Source of the DNA: Peptostreptococcaceae bacterium
GTDB taxonomy: Bacteria; Bacillota; Clostridia; Peptostreptococcales; Filifactoraceae
Direction: 5' to 3'
DNA: 64,000 nt
Assembly: GCA_030532905.1 (NCBI GenBank)
Contig: JAUNKE010000002.1
Span: 57,941 to 121,940 of the forward strand
Under the pieces are notes generated by a model. That model made no database searches. It saw only the letters and a list, made by a program, of their open reading frames with translations, and was not told where the DNA came from. This document shows positions 53,061 through 61,729 of the stretch, piece after piece (the stretch's first letter is position 1; every line of letters starts with the position of its first letter). The translations under genes and the position numbers were made by a program.

Positions 53061-54641
53061 ATGATTGATTTATTTGGCGAAATGGTAACCTATCCGTTTA
53101 TGGTACGCGCCATCGTCGTGGGACTTTTTGTCTCGCTTTGCGCGTCCCTACTCGGAGTGAGCCTCGTGCTCAAAAGATATTCGATGATAGGAGAAGGCTT
53201 GTCCAATGTCGGATTCGGCGCATTGTCGGTCGCTTTGGCATTCAACCTTGCGCCGCTGAAAGTTTCCATCCCCATCGTCGTGCTTGCTGCATTTTTATTG
53301 CTGAAAATCAATGAGAACAGCAAGATCAAAGGAGATGCCGCTATCGCCATCATCTCGACCGGCTCGCTTGCCGGCGGGGTACTTCTCGTTTCCAAAACGA
53401 CGGGAATGAGTTTGGATGTTTGTAATTTTATGTTCGGCAGCATTCTGGCGATGAGCAAGAACGATGTAAAATTGAGCATTATTCTCAGCGTGATGGTACT
53501 GATTCTGTTCATACTGTTCTACAACAAAATCTTTGCGGTGACCTTTGACGAAACCTTCGCCACCGCAACGGGTACCAAATCGAATTTTTACAATATGCTC
53601 ATTGCAATGCTGACGGCGATTACCATAGTGCTCGGTATGCGAATGATGGGTGCATTGCTCATTTCCTCGCTGATTATTTTTCCGGCACTCAGCTCGATGC
53701 GGCTGTTCAAACAGTTCCGCTCGGTGATTATCAGCTCCGCATGCATATCGGTGATATGCTTTCTGCTCGGACTGGCGCTTTCGTATAAAGAAAAGACGCC
53801 GACCGGTGCGAGCGTCGTGGTTGTGAATTTAGTTGTATTTATGATTTTCTTTGTACTCGGAAAACTTCGAAATTCCCGATTGGCAAAGACGGTTTCGCTT
53901 GCTATCATCTGCATTTTGCTTGTCGGATGCGCGGACAACGGCAACTACAATGTGCAAAAGACACCGCTCCCTCCGGCTCAAAAGCAGAAAGAGAAAGAAT
54001 TCGAAACTTCGGAAAGAAAACCGCAACAGGAGCAGAAACCGGAGGAAAAGCAAAAGTCGGAAGACAAAACAGAGAAACCGAGCGAAAAAAACAAAGACGC
54101 CCAAACCGAAAAAGAGCAAACAACCGAAAATCCGAAAAACGAAAAAACGGACAAAAAACAGGAAACACAAAATAAAACCGAAACCAAAAAAGACTCTAAG
54201 AAAAGCAGCTTTGAAAATGAGCAGAATATCCCGAAAGGAAATATTCCCGCCGACCCGAAAGTCAAAAAACCGAGCGCTGATGCCAATGAAGTGGTCATCA
54301 CCGAAAATTTCTTCATCACCCAAATCAACGATATCTTTTACAATATCGACGACTACAAGGGCAAGACCATCGTGGTCGAAGGAATGTTCTCGATGTTCCC
54401 CAACGCCAACGGCGAATTGGTAATTCCAACAGTCTTCCGATTCGGACCCGGCTGCTGCAGCAACGACGGCTGGGGCGGGTTTATGCTCAACTACAACGGA
54501 CCTTTTCCGGAGGCTGAAGAATGGATTGAGGTAAAAGGCACACCATATATTCAGGAGGATGATTTGTTCATCAATCTGTATTTGGATGTTACGAGCTTCA
54601 AAGTCAAAAAAGAGCGCGGCGCCGAATATGTGGACAGCTAA
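53061..54641 (+). CDS. Zinc ABC permease fused to a lipoprotein-like, cysteine-containing C-terminal domain
   Basis: Residues about 1-270 form a ZnuB-type permease with the patterns LGVSLVLKRYSMIGEGLSNV, RMMGALLISSLIIFPALSSM and about eight helices. The frame then continues without a stop into a segment that looks exactly like a lipoprotein signal peptide: basic LRNSRLAK, hydrophobic TVSLAIICILL and lipobox VGC (Cys290). A Lys/Glu/Gln-rich linker (about 300-390) leads to a C-terminal domain (about 410-526) with GKTIVVEGMFS and FRFGPGCCSNDGWGGF (C465, C466, D469), similar in pattern to the C-terminal part of TIGR03943/DUF1980 (YcgQ-type) proteins. A TTG at 53880 or an ATG at 53841 could start a separate lipoprotein. 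No ATPase gene is next to it. Confidence 0.8.
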   Translation: MIDLFGEMVTYPFMVRAIVVGLFVSLCASLLGVSLVLKRYSMIGEGLSNVGFGALSVALAFNLAPLKVSIPIVVLAAFLLLKINENSKIKGDAAIAIISTGSLAGGVLLVSKTTGMSLDVCNFMFGSILAMSKNDVKLSIILSVMVLILFILFYNKIFAVTFDETFATATGTKSNFYNMLIAMLTAITIVLGMRMMGALLISSLIIFPALSSMRLFKQFRSVIISSACISVICFLLGLALSYKEKTPTGASVVVVNLVVFMIFFVLGKLRNSRLAKTVSLAIICILLVGCADNGNYNVQKTPLPPAQKQKEKEFETSERKPQQEQKPEEKQKSEDKTEKPSEKNKDAQTEKEQTTENPKNEKTDKKQETQNKTETKKDSKKSSFENEQNIPKGNIPADPKVKKPSADANEVVITENFFITQINDIFYNIDDYKGKTIVVEGMFSMFPNANGELVIPTVFRFGPGCCSNDGWGGFMLNYNGPFPEAEEWIEVKGTPYIQEDDLFINLYLDVTSFKVKKERGAEYVDS

Positions 54642-54669
54642 AATCAAGAATAAAAATTTTATGCAACAA

Positions 54670-54724
54670 AAAACCTAACTTTTCCGGCGGAATGTGCCGA
54701 CTCCAAAAAGTTAGGTTTTTTTCT
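54670..54724. terminator. Bidirectional terminator between the zinc and TspO-like genes
   Basis: AAAACCTAACTTTT (54670-54683) pairs with AAAAGTTAGGTTTT (54706-54719), with an inner CGGC/GCCG stem (54685-54688, 54696-54699). T-runs flank both sides, and the genes converge here. Confidence 0.85.
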
Positions 54725-55500
54725 TATCGACTGTAAGCTCCGATGAGCGCACGATTTTTATACAGCATATATGCGGAAACGACAATCATCACAGCCATCG
54801 TTATCAACAATAATGTGCCGAGCATCGACATATCGCCCGTCTTTTTGAGCTCCATCATGCCGCCGAAATATGCCCAAGCGATTGCCAGCGGGAAAATCGC
54901 ATTTTGATGATAGCGCACCATTCCTATCGCAAGCAAGCTCGCAACCACAACGACCGCGATGGAGAACACCAACTCCGTACTTCCGAAATAGTTGAAATCA
55001 ATCGAAACCAAGAAGGCGGAAAAATTGACGAAGCTCGCAATGAAAATCCATCCGGCATACAGACCGAAGCTGAGCGCCGGCACCCATTTGGAATTATCGC
55101 GAAGAGCCTGTAGATTTCTGAGAATAGCGACGAGCGTAAACAGCAAGCCCAAAATCATCAACAAGGACAGCGCAATCATTCGGTACGCAAAAACGACATT
55201 CCACAAAATGTTGAACACACAGGAAAGCACGAACCAAAAAGAAATTCGCTCAATGAAATTTTTGTAATAAGTCTTGTCTCGATTCACGAAAGCAACCACC
55301 AGGGTGATGAGCAATAGAGAGTAAATCACGCCCCAAATGCTGAAAGTGAAGCCCGCAGGCGTAATCATCGTGTCAAATTCATTCGACACTTCCTTTTGAC
55401 TCAAGCCGTTGATAAATCCGAAAGCTCCCAATGTGTTGATAATTACCATGATGAAATAAGCTACAAAGCTCATTGAAATTTTTTTATTGATATTATTCAT
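54724..55500 (-). CDS. TspO/MBR-related membrane protein
   Basis: A 258-residue membrane protein with about seven helices. The segments MITPAGFTFSIWGVIYSLLL, FNILWNVVFAYRMIALSL and LYAGWIFIASFVNFSAFLV follow the Trp-rich patterns of the TspO/MBR family and of its longer bacterial relatives. TspO proteins bind porphyrins and other ligands; the role here is not known. ATG at 55500 has an AAGGAG site, and a minus-strand gene of unknown role lies 22 nt upstream. Confidence 0.75.
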   Translation of the reverse strand: MNNINKKISMSFVAYFIMVIINTLGAFGFINGLSQKEVSNEFDTMITPAGFTFSIWGVIYSLLLITLVVAFVNRDKTYYKNFIERISFWFVLSCVFNILWNVVFAYRMIALSLLMILGLLFTLVAILRNLQALRDNSKWVPALSFGLYAGWIFIASFVNFSAFLVSIDFNYFGSTELVFSIAVVVVASLLAIGMVRYHQNAIFPLAIAWAYFGGMMELKKTGDMSMLGTLLLITMAVMIVVSAYMLYKNRALIGAYSR

Positions 55501-55522
55501 TTTATCTCCTTACCAAACCAAT

Positions 55523-56041
55523 TTACAGAAAATCTTCCTCCTTCCCTCGATACAAATCTTCAAAACTCTGCACATTTTGAAGATAAGGCTCCAGAATGGT
55601 CTGCTCCAAAATATATTGGCGCTCATACTTCATCGCATAATCGCCCAACATCTTGCCGACAGCCACTCCATCTATCCGATTTCTCTGATAGTCATTCAAT
55701 ATGGCAAGAAAATTGTCCTTTTCCTCCTTGCTCAGCTCCTTCTTGAAATAGCCGAAGATGTGCAAATAGGCATTGACGACATTCGCCCGACTCGGAAAAT
55801 CCGCCAAAAGCTTCTCCAAATTCTCCCGATATTCTTCAAACAGCGAAGGCAAATCCTTTTTCTCATGATTCGCCACGATGCCCCCCAAAATATTTTTATA
55901 CTTTTGGCTGTAACAAAAATAGAGATATTTGTTGCGCGCATGAAAATCCGTCAGCAATTTGAGCGATAGCGGCTCATGAATCATCTTGTCAAAATCCGAT
56001 AGACATTTCTTCTTAAAATATTCATGCTCCAAAACTTCCAT
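55523..56041 (-). CDS. DUF1722 (YbgA-type) protein
   Basis: A 172-residue soluble helical protein. The pattern LKLLTDFHARNKYLYFCYSQ, then LGGIVANHE, NVVNAYLHIFGYFKKELSKE and LNDYQRNRI fits DUF1722, often found fused to or next to photolyase or DUF523 proteins; the function is unknown. I chose the ATG at 56041 with an AAGGAG site; the frame upstream to 56092 is not supported. It lies 22 nt before the TspO-like gene. Confidence 0.75.
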   Translation of the reverse strand: MEVLEHEYFKKKCLSDFDKMIHEPLSLKLLTDFHARNKYLYFCYSQKYKNILGGIVANHEKKDLPSLFEEYRENLEKLLADFPSRANVVNAYLHIFGYFKKELSKEEKDNFLAILNDYQRNRIDGVAVGKMLGDYAMKYERQYILEQTILEPYLQNVQSFEDLYRGKEEDFL

Positions 56042-56445
56042 CGCGCACTCCTTCTCATTTAATTTCTTAATCCATACTTTACTTGTACCCAAAAATCCGA
56101 AAACAAATAAAATTTCTACAAGCTACTCTGATGTAGGAATTCTAAAACAAGCCTTGATTTTGAATCTTGAATTTGAAATCGGGCTTTTTCAATGGGAAAG
56201 ATGAAAAAATTTGTCTGCGAATATTATTCTTTTGATATTTTGTAGAATTTTGTTCACGCGGTTTTTGCATAACAATTTAAGGTTATATATTCATTAGAAT
56301 TGAGCTTGAGCGTTGCAGACGGAAATCAGAGAGAAATACAATTTCAACATCCAAATCGTGACGGACGCTCGGTAAAATTCAATATGGAGAACTATTGATT
56401 TTCAAATAGAATTTGAAGTTACCGGAACAGCCGGAAGGAGTAAGC
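56042..56445. other. Intergenic region
   Basis: AT-rich, between diverging genes. It must hold promoters for both; I found no clear -35/-10 pair, riboswitch or repeat. Confidence 0.5.
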
Positions 56446-56994
56446 ATGAAAATTTATACAAAAACAGGCGACAAGGGCGAGACCTCGCTATACGACGGTA
56501 CTCGCGTGCGCAAAGATTCCGTAAGGGTGGAGTCTTACGGAACCGTGGACGAGCTCAATTCCCATTTGGGATTTGCGTCGCATTTCGTGGAAGATGACGA
56601 TGTAAAAGCAAAATTGTTCAAGGTGCAGAAAAAACTGTTCTTCGTTGCCGGGGAGTTGGCAACCAAAGAGCCGGGCAGATTCAAAAACTGCGTGACGGAC
56701 GAAGATATCGAAACCTTGGAAAAATGGATTGACGAATATCTGACCAAAATCGAGAAGGTCGATTCCTTCATCATTCCGGGCTCATCGAAAGGCTCTGCCG
56801 CATTGCATGTGGCAAGAACGGTTTGCCGACGAGCTGAGCGCAGAATTTTGGCATTGGCTCGCGAGGACGATGTGCGTCCGACAGTCATCAAATTTGTCAA
56901 TCGACTTTCCGACACCATCTATGCTTTCGCAAGATTTTTGGAGACGGATATCACCAAGGTCGATTTCAACGAAATGGGAAAAGAAAAGCTTTAG
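56446..56994 (+). CDS. Cob(I)alamin adenosyltransferase, PduO type
   Basis: This enzyme makes adenosylcobalamin from cob(I)alamin and ATP. The 182-residue protein has the PduO-family signature MKIYTKTGDKGETSLYDGTR, RVESYGTVDELNSHLGFA, HVARTVCRRAERRILALA and FVNRLSDTIYAFARFLE with the conserved Arg and Asp/Glu residues. I chose the ATG at 56446 with a GGAAGGAG site. No other cobalamin gene lies nearby, so it may serve salvaged cobalamin. Confidence 0.93.
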   Translation: MKIYTKTGDKGETSLYDGTRVRKDSVRVESYGTVDELNSHLGFASHFVEDDDVKAKLFKVQKKLFFVAGELATKEPGRFKNCVTDEDIETLEKWIDEYLTKIEKVDSFIIPGSSKGSAALHVARTVCRRAERRILALAREDDVRPTVIKFVNRLSDTIYAFARFLETDITKVDFNEMGKEKL

Positions 56995-57000
56995 TCAATC

Positions 57001-57029
57001 AAATCACTTCGCTCGAAGTGATTTTTTTG
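57001..57029 (+). terminator. Terminator of the adenosyltransferase gene
   Basis: AAATCACTTCG (57001-57011) pairs with CGAAGTGATTT (57014-57024) and is followed by TTTTTG. It starts 6 nt after the stop. Confidence 0.85.
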
Positions 57030-57154
57030 TACAACTTTTCACTTTCCGTTCGTTTATCAAATTCATCGAAGTGGTATATAAAAGCAAAAGATTTTTGGAA
57101 ACCAAATCCTATATAATAGGAAATGTCATACGAATTATTCGGAATGGGAGAAAT

Positions 57155-58072
57155 ATGATTAACACCATCACACTCAATCCGGCGCTCGATTATTTTGTCG
57201 AAGTGGATAAATTGGACTTCGGCAAAACCAATCGCACCACCGATTGTTCGCTCTACGCCGGCGGCAAAGGCATCAATGTCGCCATCGTCGCACACAATCT
57301 CGGGGTAAAAAGTCGAGCCACCGGATTTCTGGCGGGATTCACCGGAGAAGAAATTGCCCGCAAGCTCAAAGAAATCGGGATTGATGAGCAATTTGTGCGC
57401 GCGGACGGCCACACAAGAATCAATATCAAGCTCAAGGAAAATCAAATGAAATCGCGTGAGACGGAAATCAATGCATCGGGAGCTGAAATCAGCGCCAAAG
57501 ATATGGATGCGCTTTACGAAATCATCGAGCAATTTCCAAATGGCGAAATTCTTGCGCTCTCGGGCAATGTTCCCTCGACGATGAGCGCGGACATCTATGC
57601 CGACATCATCGAGCGATTTGCACACAAAAACTTTCGCATCGCTCTCGACACGAGCGGCGACGCCTTTCGACATGCGATTGAAAAACAGCCTTTTTTAATC
57701 AAACCCAATCTCAGCGAGCTCGAAGATTTTTTTGCTTGTTCCATCGCAGACGATGAGCTTGCGCATTATTGCAAAAAACTGCAAGCGCTCGGCGCAAAAA
57801 ATATTTTGCTCTCGATGGGTTCGGACGGCGCTATGCTTTTAGATGAAAACAAGGAAATTTATCGCCTGCCTGCACCGCAGGGCAAACTCGTGACCTCCTC
57901 GGGCGCAGGCGATTCGATGGTCGCCGGATTTTTGGTCGGCTATTTTCAAACACAAAATTTTGCCGAGGCTTTTCGATTATCGGTTGCCGCGGGAAGCGCG
58001 ACCGCATTCTCTTACGGCTTGGCGGATGGCGAATCGATTCATCGTATTTTGAAAAATGTAAAGGAGTTTTAA
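57155..58072 (+). CDS. fruK: 1-Phosphofructokinase FruK
   Basis: FruK phosphorylates fructose-1-phosphate to the 1,6-bisphosphate after PTS uptake of fructose. The 305-residue PfkB-family protein starts MINTITLNPALDYFVEVDKL and has the motif YAGGKGINVAIVAHNLG and the C-terminal anion-hole/base motif TSSGAGDSMVAGFLVG. Tagatose-6-phosphate kinase is a related alternative, but the adjacent fructose EII gene supports FruK. ATG at 57155 has a GGGAG site; a TATATAATAGGAAATG promoter-like element lies about 45 nt upstream. Confidence 0.93.
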   Translation: MINTITLNPALDYFVEVDKLDFGKTNRTTDCSLYAGGKGINVAIVAHNLGVKSRATGFLAGFTGEEIARKLKEIGIDEQFVRADGHTRINIKLKENQMKSRETEINASGAEISAKDMDALYEIIEQFPNGEILALSGNVPSTMSADIYADIIERFAHKNFRIALDTSGDAFRHAIEKQPFLIKPNLSELEDFFACSIADDELAHYCKKLQALGAKNILLSMGSDGAMLLDENKEIYRLPAPQGKLVTSSGAGDSMVAGFLVGYFQTQNFAEAFRLSVAAGSATAFSYGLADGESIHRILKNVKEF

Positions 58073-59938
58073 ATGAAAATTACCGAACTGCTCTCTAAAA
58101 ACAGTATCAACCTTCGTTTACCGAACGGAAATAAAATGGAAATTATCGATGCCTTGCTCGAGTTGATGTACCGAACCGGCAATATCTCGGACGAAAAACA
58201 ATTCAAGGACGCCATTTTGGCTCGGGAAGAACAATTCAGCACCGGCATCGGTGAAGGAATCGCCATTCCGCACGGCAAATCTTCATCCGTCAAACAAGCG
58301 ACACTTGTTGCAGGTCTTCATCCGGACGGAGTGGATTACGACTCACTCGACGGTCAGCCGTCCAAACTATTTTTTATGATTGCCGCGCCCGAGGGAGAAA
58401 ATCAGCTCCATCTCGATGTGCTGGCACGCCTATCGACCTTGTTGATGGATGAGAATTTCAAAAATAAATTGTTGGCTGCGAAAACCGCGGATGAGTTCTT
58501 GAAAATCATCGACGACGGCGAAAGAGAAAAATATCCGGATGAATATGATGCGCCCGTTGAGATTTCAGCACCGTCGAAATATTCCATTCTGGCGGTCACC
58601 GCCTGTCCGACCGGAATCGCGCATACCTATATGGCGGCTCAAAAGCTGGAAGATGTCGCGAAAGAGCTCGGCATTTCTCTCAAGGTTGAAACCAACGGCT
58701 CAGGAGGTGTGAAAAATAAATTGAGCGCGGAGGAAATCGCCGCTGCCGATGCCATCATCGTCGCTGCGGACACTGCCGTACAGATGGGAAGATTCGACGG
58801 AAAAAGAGTGCTCAAAACCGGCGTGACCGACGGAATTCACAAAGCGAAAGAGCTGCTTGAAAAAGCACCGAGCGCACCGATTTATATTTCCGATGAGAAA
58901 GTGCCGCAGAGCGATGAGCAAAGCGCAAAGAGCATTTATAAACATCTGATGAACGGTGTTTCCAATATGCTGCCATTCGTTATCGGCGGTGGAATTTTGA
59001 TAGCACTCGCCTTTTTGTTCGACGACTATGCCATCGACCCGTCCAAATTCGGCTCCAACACACCGCTTGCCAAATTCTTCATGGATGCGGGCTCAACGGC
59101 ATTCGGATTTATGCTTCCGGTGCTCGCCGGATTCATCGCAATGAGCATCGGCGATCGTCCCGCTCTTGCGGTCGGATTTGTCGGCGGTGCGTTGGCGAAT
59201 GCGGGCGGCTCCGGATTTTTGGGTGCATTGCTCGCCGGTTTCATCGCAGGCTATCTCGTGCTGCTGCTCAAAAAAATCTTCAGCAAATTGCCGGATGCGC
59301 TCGAAGGCATCAAGCCCGTTCTGCTCTATCCCGTTTGCGGAATTTTGCTGATAGCCTTGCTCATCATATTTGTCGTCAATCCACCGGTATCGGCAATCAA
59401 TGCCGCTCTCAACGGATTTTTACAGAATATGGGAACAAGCAGTCGCGTGCTGCTCGGTATTCTGCTCGGCGGCATGATGGCGGTGGATATGGGCGGTCCA
59501 ATCAACAAAGCCGCCTATGTATTCGGAACCGCATCCATTGAATCCGGCAATTTTGAAATTATGGCTGCCGTCATGGCGGGCGGAATGGTACCGCCGCTGG
59601 CAATCGCAATCGCCACAACATTTTTCAAGAGCAAATTTACGAAAAAAGAAAGACGCTCGGCAATCACGAACTACATTATGGGCATGTCCTTCATCACCGA
59701 GGGCGCGATTCCTTTTGCCGCAGCCGACCCGATTCGTGTGCTTCCGGCATGCATCATCGGTTCCGGAATCGCCGGCGCATTATCGATGTTCTTCGGTTGT
59801 ACCCTGCGCGCACCGCATGGCGGACTGTTTGTGCTTGCAACCATCGGCAACGCGCCTATGTATCTGCTCTCCATCATCATCGGCTCCGTAGTCGGCGCAA
59901 TATTGCTCGGACTGCTCAAGAAAAAAGTGGAAGAATAA
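58073..59938 (+). CDS. fruA: Fructose PTS enzyme IIABC
   Basis: This protein imports fructose and phosphorylates it to fructose-1-phosphate. The 621-residue chain carries IIA (about 1-145; phospho-His67 in IAIPHGK), IIB (about 165-265; phospho-Cys178 in TACPTGIAHTYMAA) and IIC (about 285-620; GVSNMLPFVIGGGILIALAF, GGPINKAAYVFG and MSFITEGAIPFAAADP). Length and order are typical of the Firmicutes three-domain form. It starts directly after the fruK stop, with an AAGGAG site inside the fruK end. The usual DeoR-type regulator is not in the window. Confidence 0.96.
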   Translation: MKITELLSKNSINLRLPNGNKMEIIDALLELMYRTGNISDEKQFKDAILAREEQFSTGIGEGIAIPHGKSSSVKQATLVAGLHPDGVDYDSLDGQPSKLFFMIAAPEGENQLHLDVLARLSTLLMDENFKNKLLAAKTADEFLKIIDDGEREKYPDEYDAPVEISAPSKYSILAVTACPTGIAHTYMAAQKLEDVAKELGISLKVETNGSGGVKNKLSAEEIAAADAIIVAADTAVQMGRFDGKRVLKTGVTDGIHKAKELLEKAPSAPIYISDEKVPQSDEQSAKSIYKHLMNGVSNMLPFVIGGGILIALAFLFDDYAIDPSKFGSNTPLAKFFMDAGSTAFGFMLPVLAGFIAMSIGDRPALAVGFVGGALANAGGSGFLGALLAGFIAGYLVLLLKKIFSKLPDALEGIKPVLLYPVCGILLIALLIIFVVNPPVSAINAALNGFLQNMGTSSRVLLGILLGGMMAVDMGGPINKAAYVFGTASIESGNFEIMAAVMAGGMVPPLAIAIATTFFKSKFTKKERRSAITNYIMGMSFITEGAIPFAAADPIRVLPACIIGSGIAGALSMFFGCTLRAPHGGLFVLATIGNAPMYLLSIIIGSVVGAILLGLLKKKVEE

Positions 59939-59998
59939 CAAAAAACAATCGCCGGCTGAGAACGAACAAGTACAGCTGACGATGTCTCGATTTTTAGA

Positions 59999-60050
59999 AA
60001 AAAAGCAAAAACCAAGCAACCTATAAAAAGGTTGCTTAATTTTTGCTTTT
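59999..60050. terminator. Bidirectional terminator after fruA
   Basis: AAGCAACC (60014-60021) pairs with GGTTGCTT (60030-60037); the flanking AAAAGCAAAAA and TTTTTGCTTTT extend the stem. It serves fruA and, on the other strand, the gene ending at 60036. Confidence 0.8.
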
Positions 60051-60452
60051 ACCATATCCGTATCCGCCTAATCCACCGATGACAAATCCACCGGCGATAT
60101 ATATAATCTTTTCCATTATTTCCGGATTGCTATCCTTTAACAAAAAGATTATTCCGAACAACATCAAGACAAATAACAAGGCAATTGCAAAGTATAAAAT
60201 TTTTGCTTCTTTCCGCTCTTTATATTCATTCTCCATGTGAGATTGGTTCAAGTTCAGATATTGTGTAATATGTTCCGATTCGATTTTCTTCAGAACAGTA
60301 TCGTCCACAGGTGACCCTCCGGACAACTGCATCATCAAATGCATGGACTCCGCTACTTTTTCTCTAAAATCGGGAGAAATATCCTCAAACTGTTCCGGTA
60401 TTTTAGGGTCTTTAATAGGATTATTTTCTTCCTTATTCATCAAATTATCCAT
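60036..60452 (-). CDS. DUF2335-like small membrane protein
   Basis: A 138-residue protein: a soluble N-terminal part (MMQLSGGSPVDDTVLKKI, HITQYLNLNQSHMENEYKER) followed by two membrane helices (about 87-108 and 115-133). The pattern resembles the DUF2335 family, of unknown function. It overlaps the upstream gene by 8 nt, indicating translational coupling. Confidence 0.6.
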   Translation of the reverse strand: MDNLMNKEENNPIKDPKIPEQFEDISPDFREKVAESMHLMMQLSGGSPVDDTVLKKIESEHITQYLNLNQSHMENEYKERKEAKILYFAIALLFVLMLFGIIFLLKDSNPEIMEKIIYIAGGFVIGGLGGYGYGKSKN

Positions 60453-60636
60453 TGCTCGCCTCTCTCATTTGCCGAGTTATATCTTTACTCATATCGGCTA
60501 GACACTTACGCATGCCTTGAGATATATCATAAGCTATTGCGTACGATAAAACTGTTCGAGCTTGTTTTCTTGACATAACCGATGATGTCGCTGTTGCAGT
60601 TTTATTTTTCTTTTTTGGTGAAATTGTGCTTAGCAT
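60445..60636 (-). CDS. Small basic protein of unknown function
   Basis: A 63-residue, very basic protein (MLSTISPKKKNKTATATSSV at the start) with a helical middle (ARTVLSYAIAYDISQGMRK). No family recognised. The ATG at 60636 has a strong GGAGGTG site. The end overlaps the start of the DUF2335-like gene, so the two probably act together; a toxin-antitoxin pair is possible but unsupported. Confidence 0.55.
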   Translation of the reverse strand: MLSTISPKKKNKTATATSSVMSRKQARTVLSYAIAYDISQGMRKCLADMSKDITRQMREASNG

Positions 60637-60793
60637 TTGTTACACCTCCTCATCCTGACTTTATTCTAACCTATAACGAGTCCTCTTGTCAACTTCGTTC
60701 AATAAGTCGGGGCAAGTAACATATAGACGAAAACACTCTTAATAACCTACTATATATTCGGCATACTTAAGGCGTTATAATAGAGTCTATGAG

Positions 60794-61336
60794 CTATGCT
60801 TTCAAAAAGAAGTTCAACCATACGGATGCAAACAGCGTGACTACCAGAAAAAGCATCGCTATCCCGAATTTCTTTCCCAATGCCTGTCGCTCCGTTGCGG
60901 AAGTTTTCGTAATAAAAATTACCAATGCGACGCAAAGCAAAACCGTTTGAATGATAAGCACCGGAACAAAATACGCCCATATCGACATCGGCAGATGAAG
61001 CGCCTTGACAACAATCGGTATCGCATTGAGATATGCCGCCAGATAAAGACAAGTCACAATTTGTTTTTCTACCGACATTCTACGCTTTTTATCCACCGGA
61101 TAAAAAATCGGCACCCCGAGATATTGCAAAAAGACAGGCGTTCCCAAAACCACCATCGCAATTCGGTCAATAATGCTTGTCTTGTCCCGCGTACTCAATC
61201 CCCAATCCGCTGAAATCACCCAGAACAATCCGGAGAGAATGAAAAAAAAAGCCAAAAATCCCATCATCACCCAAGCTTTTCTCTTCTCCGTCGGCGTCGG
61301 CTCCTGCCATTCCCATTTTTGATTTTTATTTTCCAT
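60794..61336 (-). CDS. Four-helix membrane protein of unknown function (cluster member)
   Basis: A 180-residue protein with a soluble, Lys-rich N-terminus and four or five membrane helices (about 25-45, 62-80, 95-112, 120-140, 152-175). No family recognised. In helix spacing it resembles the 160-residue protein at 63242. The ATG at 61336 has a GGAGG site; the stop of the broken gene upstream overlaps this ATG (TGATG), so translation was coupled. Confidence 0.6.
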   Translation of the reverse strand: MENKNQKWEWQEPTPTEKRKAWVMMGFLAFFFILSGLFWVISADWGLSTRDKTSIIDRIAMVVLGTPVFLQYLGVPIFYPVDKKRRMSVEKQIVTCLYLAAYLNAIPIVVKALHLPMSIWAYFVPVLIIQTVLLCVALVIFITKTSATERQALGKKFGIAMLFLVVTLFASVWLNFFLKA

Positions 61337-61677
61337 CACAATTCCTCCTTCGCTTTATTATTTCGCTTCGCATTTTTCAAATAAGATACATAGCTTAGAT
61401 AAGAGAAAAAAATCACCACATTGAATCCTAATAGTTTCCAACGACCCGCTTCCATCAACAGTCCTGCGTTTGATGACTACAGCAAAAAGATGGAGAGTTC
61501 TACCAAGAGGATGAACCATTTTTTCCTTTTGCCCTGCCATGTTCTTGAGAAATATTCTAAAATGAACAGCTCAAGAACAAGAAAAATCCCGCCCAAAGCA
61601 AAATACGAAATATAATGAGTGTATTGAAGATACCACAACACTACATTCAATATGATTAAGGCAATTCATAATATCAT
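61336..61677 (-). pseudogene. Broken membrane-protein gene with two in-frame stops
   Basis: From the ATG at 61677, which has a GGAGGAG site, one frame runs 114 codons to a TGA at 61336-61338 that overlaps the next start codon. It is interrupted by a TGA at codon 4 (61666-61668) and a TAG at codon 67 (61477-61479). Read through, it gives hydrophobic helices (LIILNVVLWYLQYTHYISYF, FALGGIFLVLELFILEYF, NVVIFFSYLSYVSYL), clearly a former membrane protein. Because both UGA and UAG interrupt it, recoding is unlikely. Confidence 0.7.
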
Positions 61678-61729
61678 AGCTCCTCCGTTCTCAAACTTTT
61701 CATCAGATGATCCAAACTCGACAACCTCA

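Noticed and set aside
61336..61677. UGA recoding or selenocysteine
   Set aside because: The same frame is also interrupted by a UAG, so two different stops would need recoding; decay is simpler.
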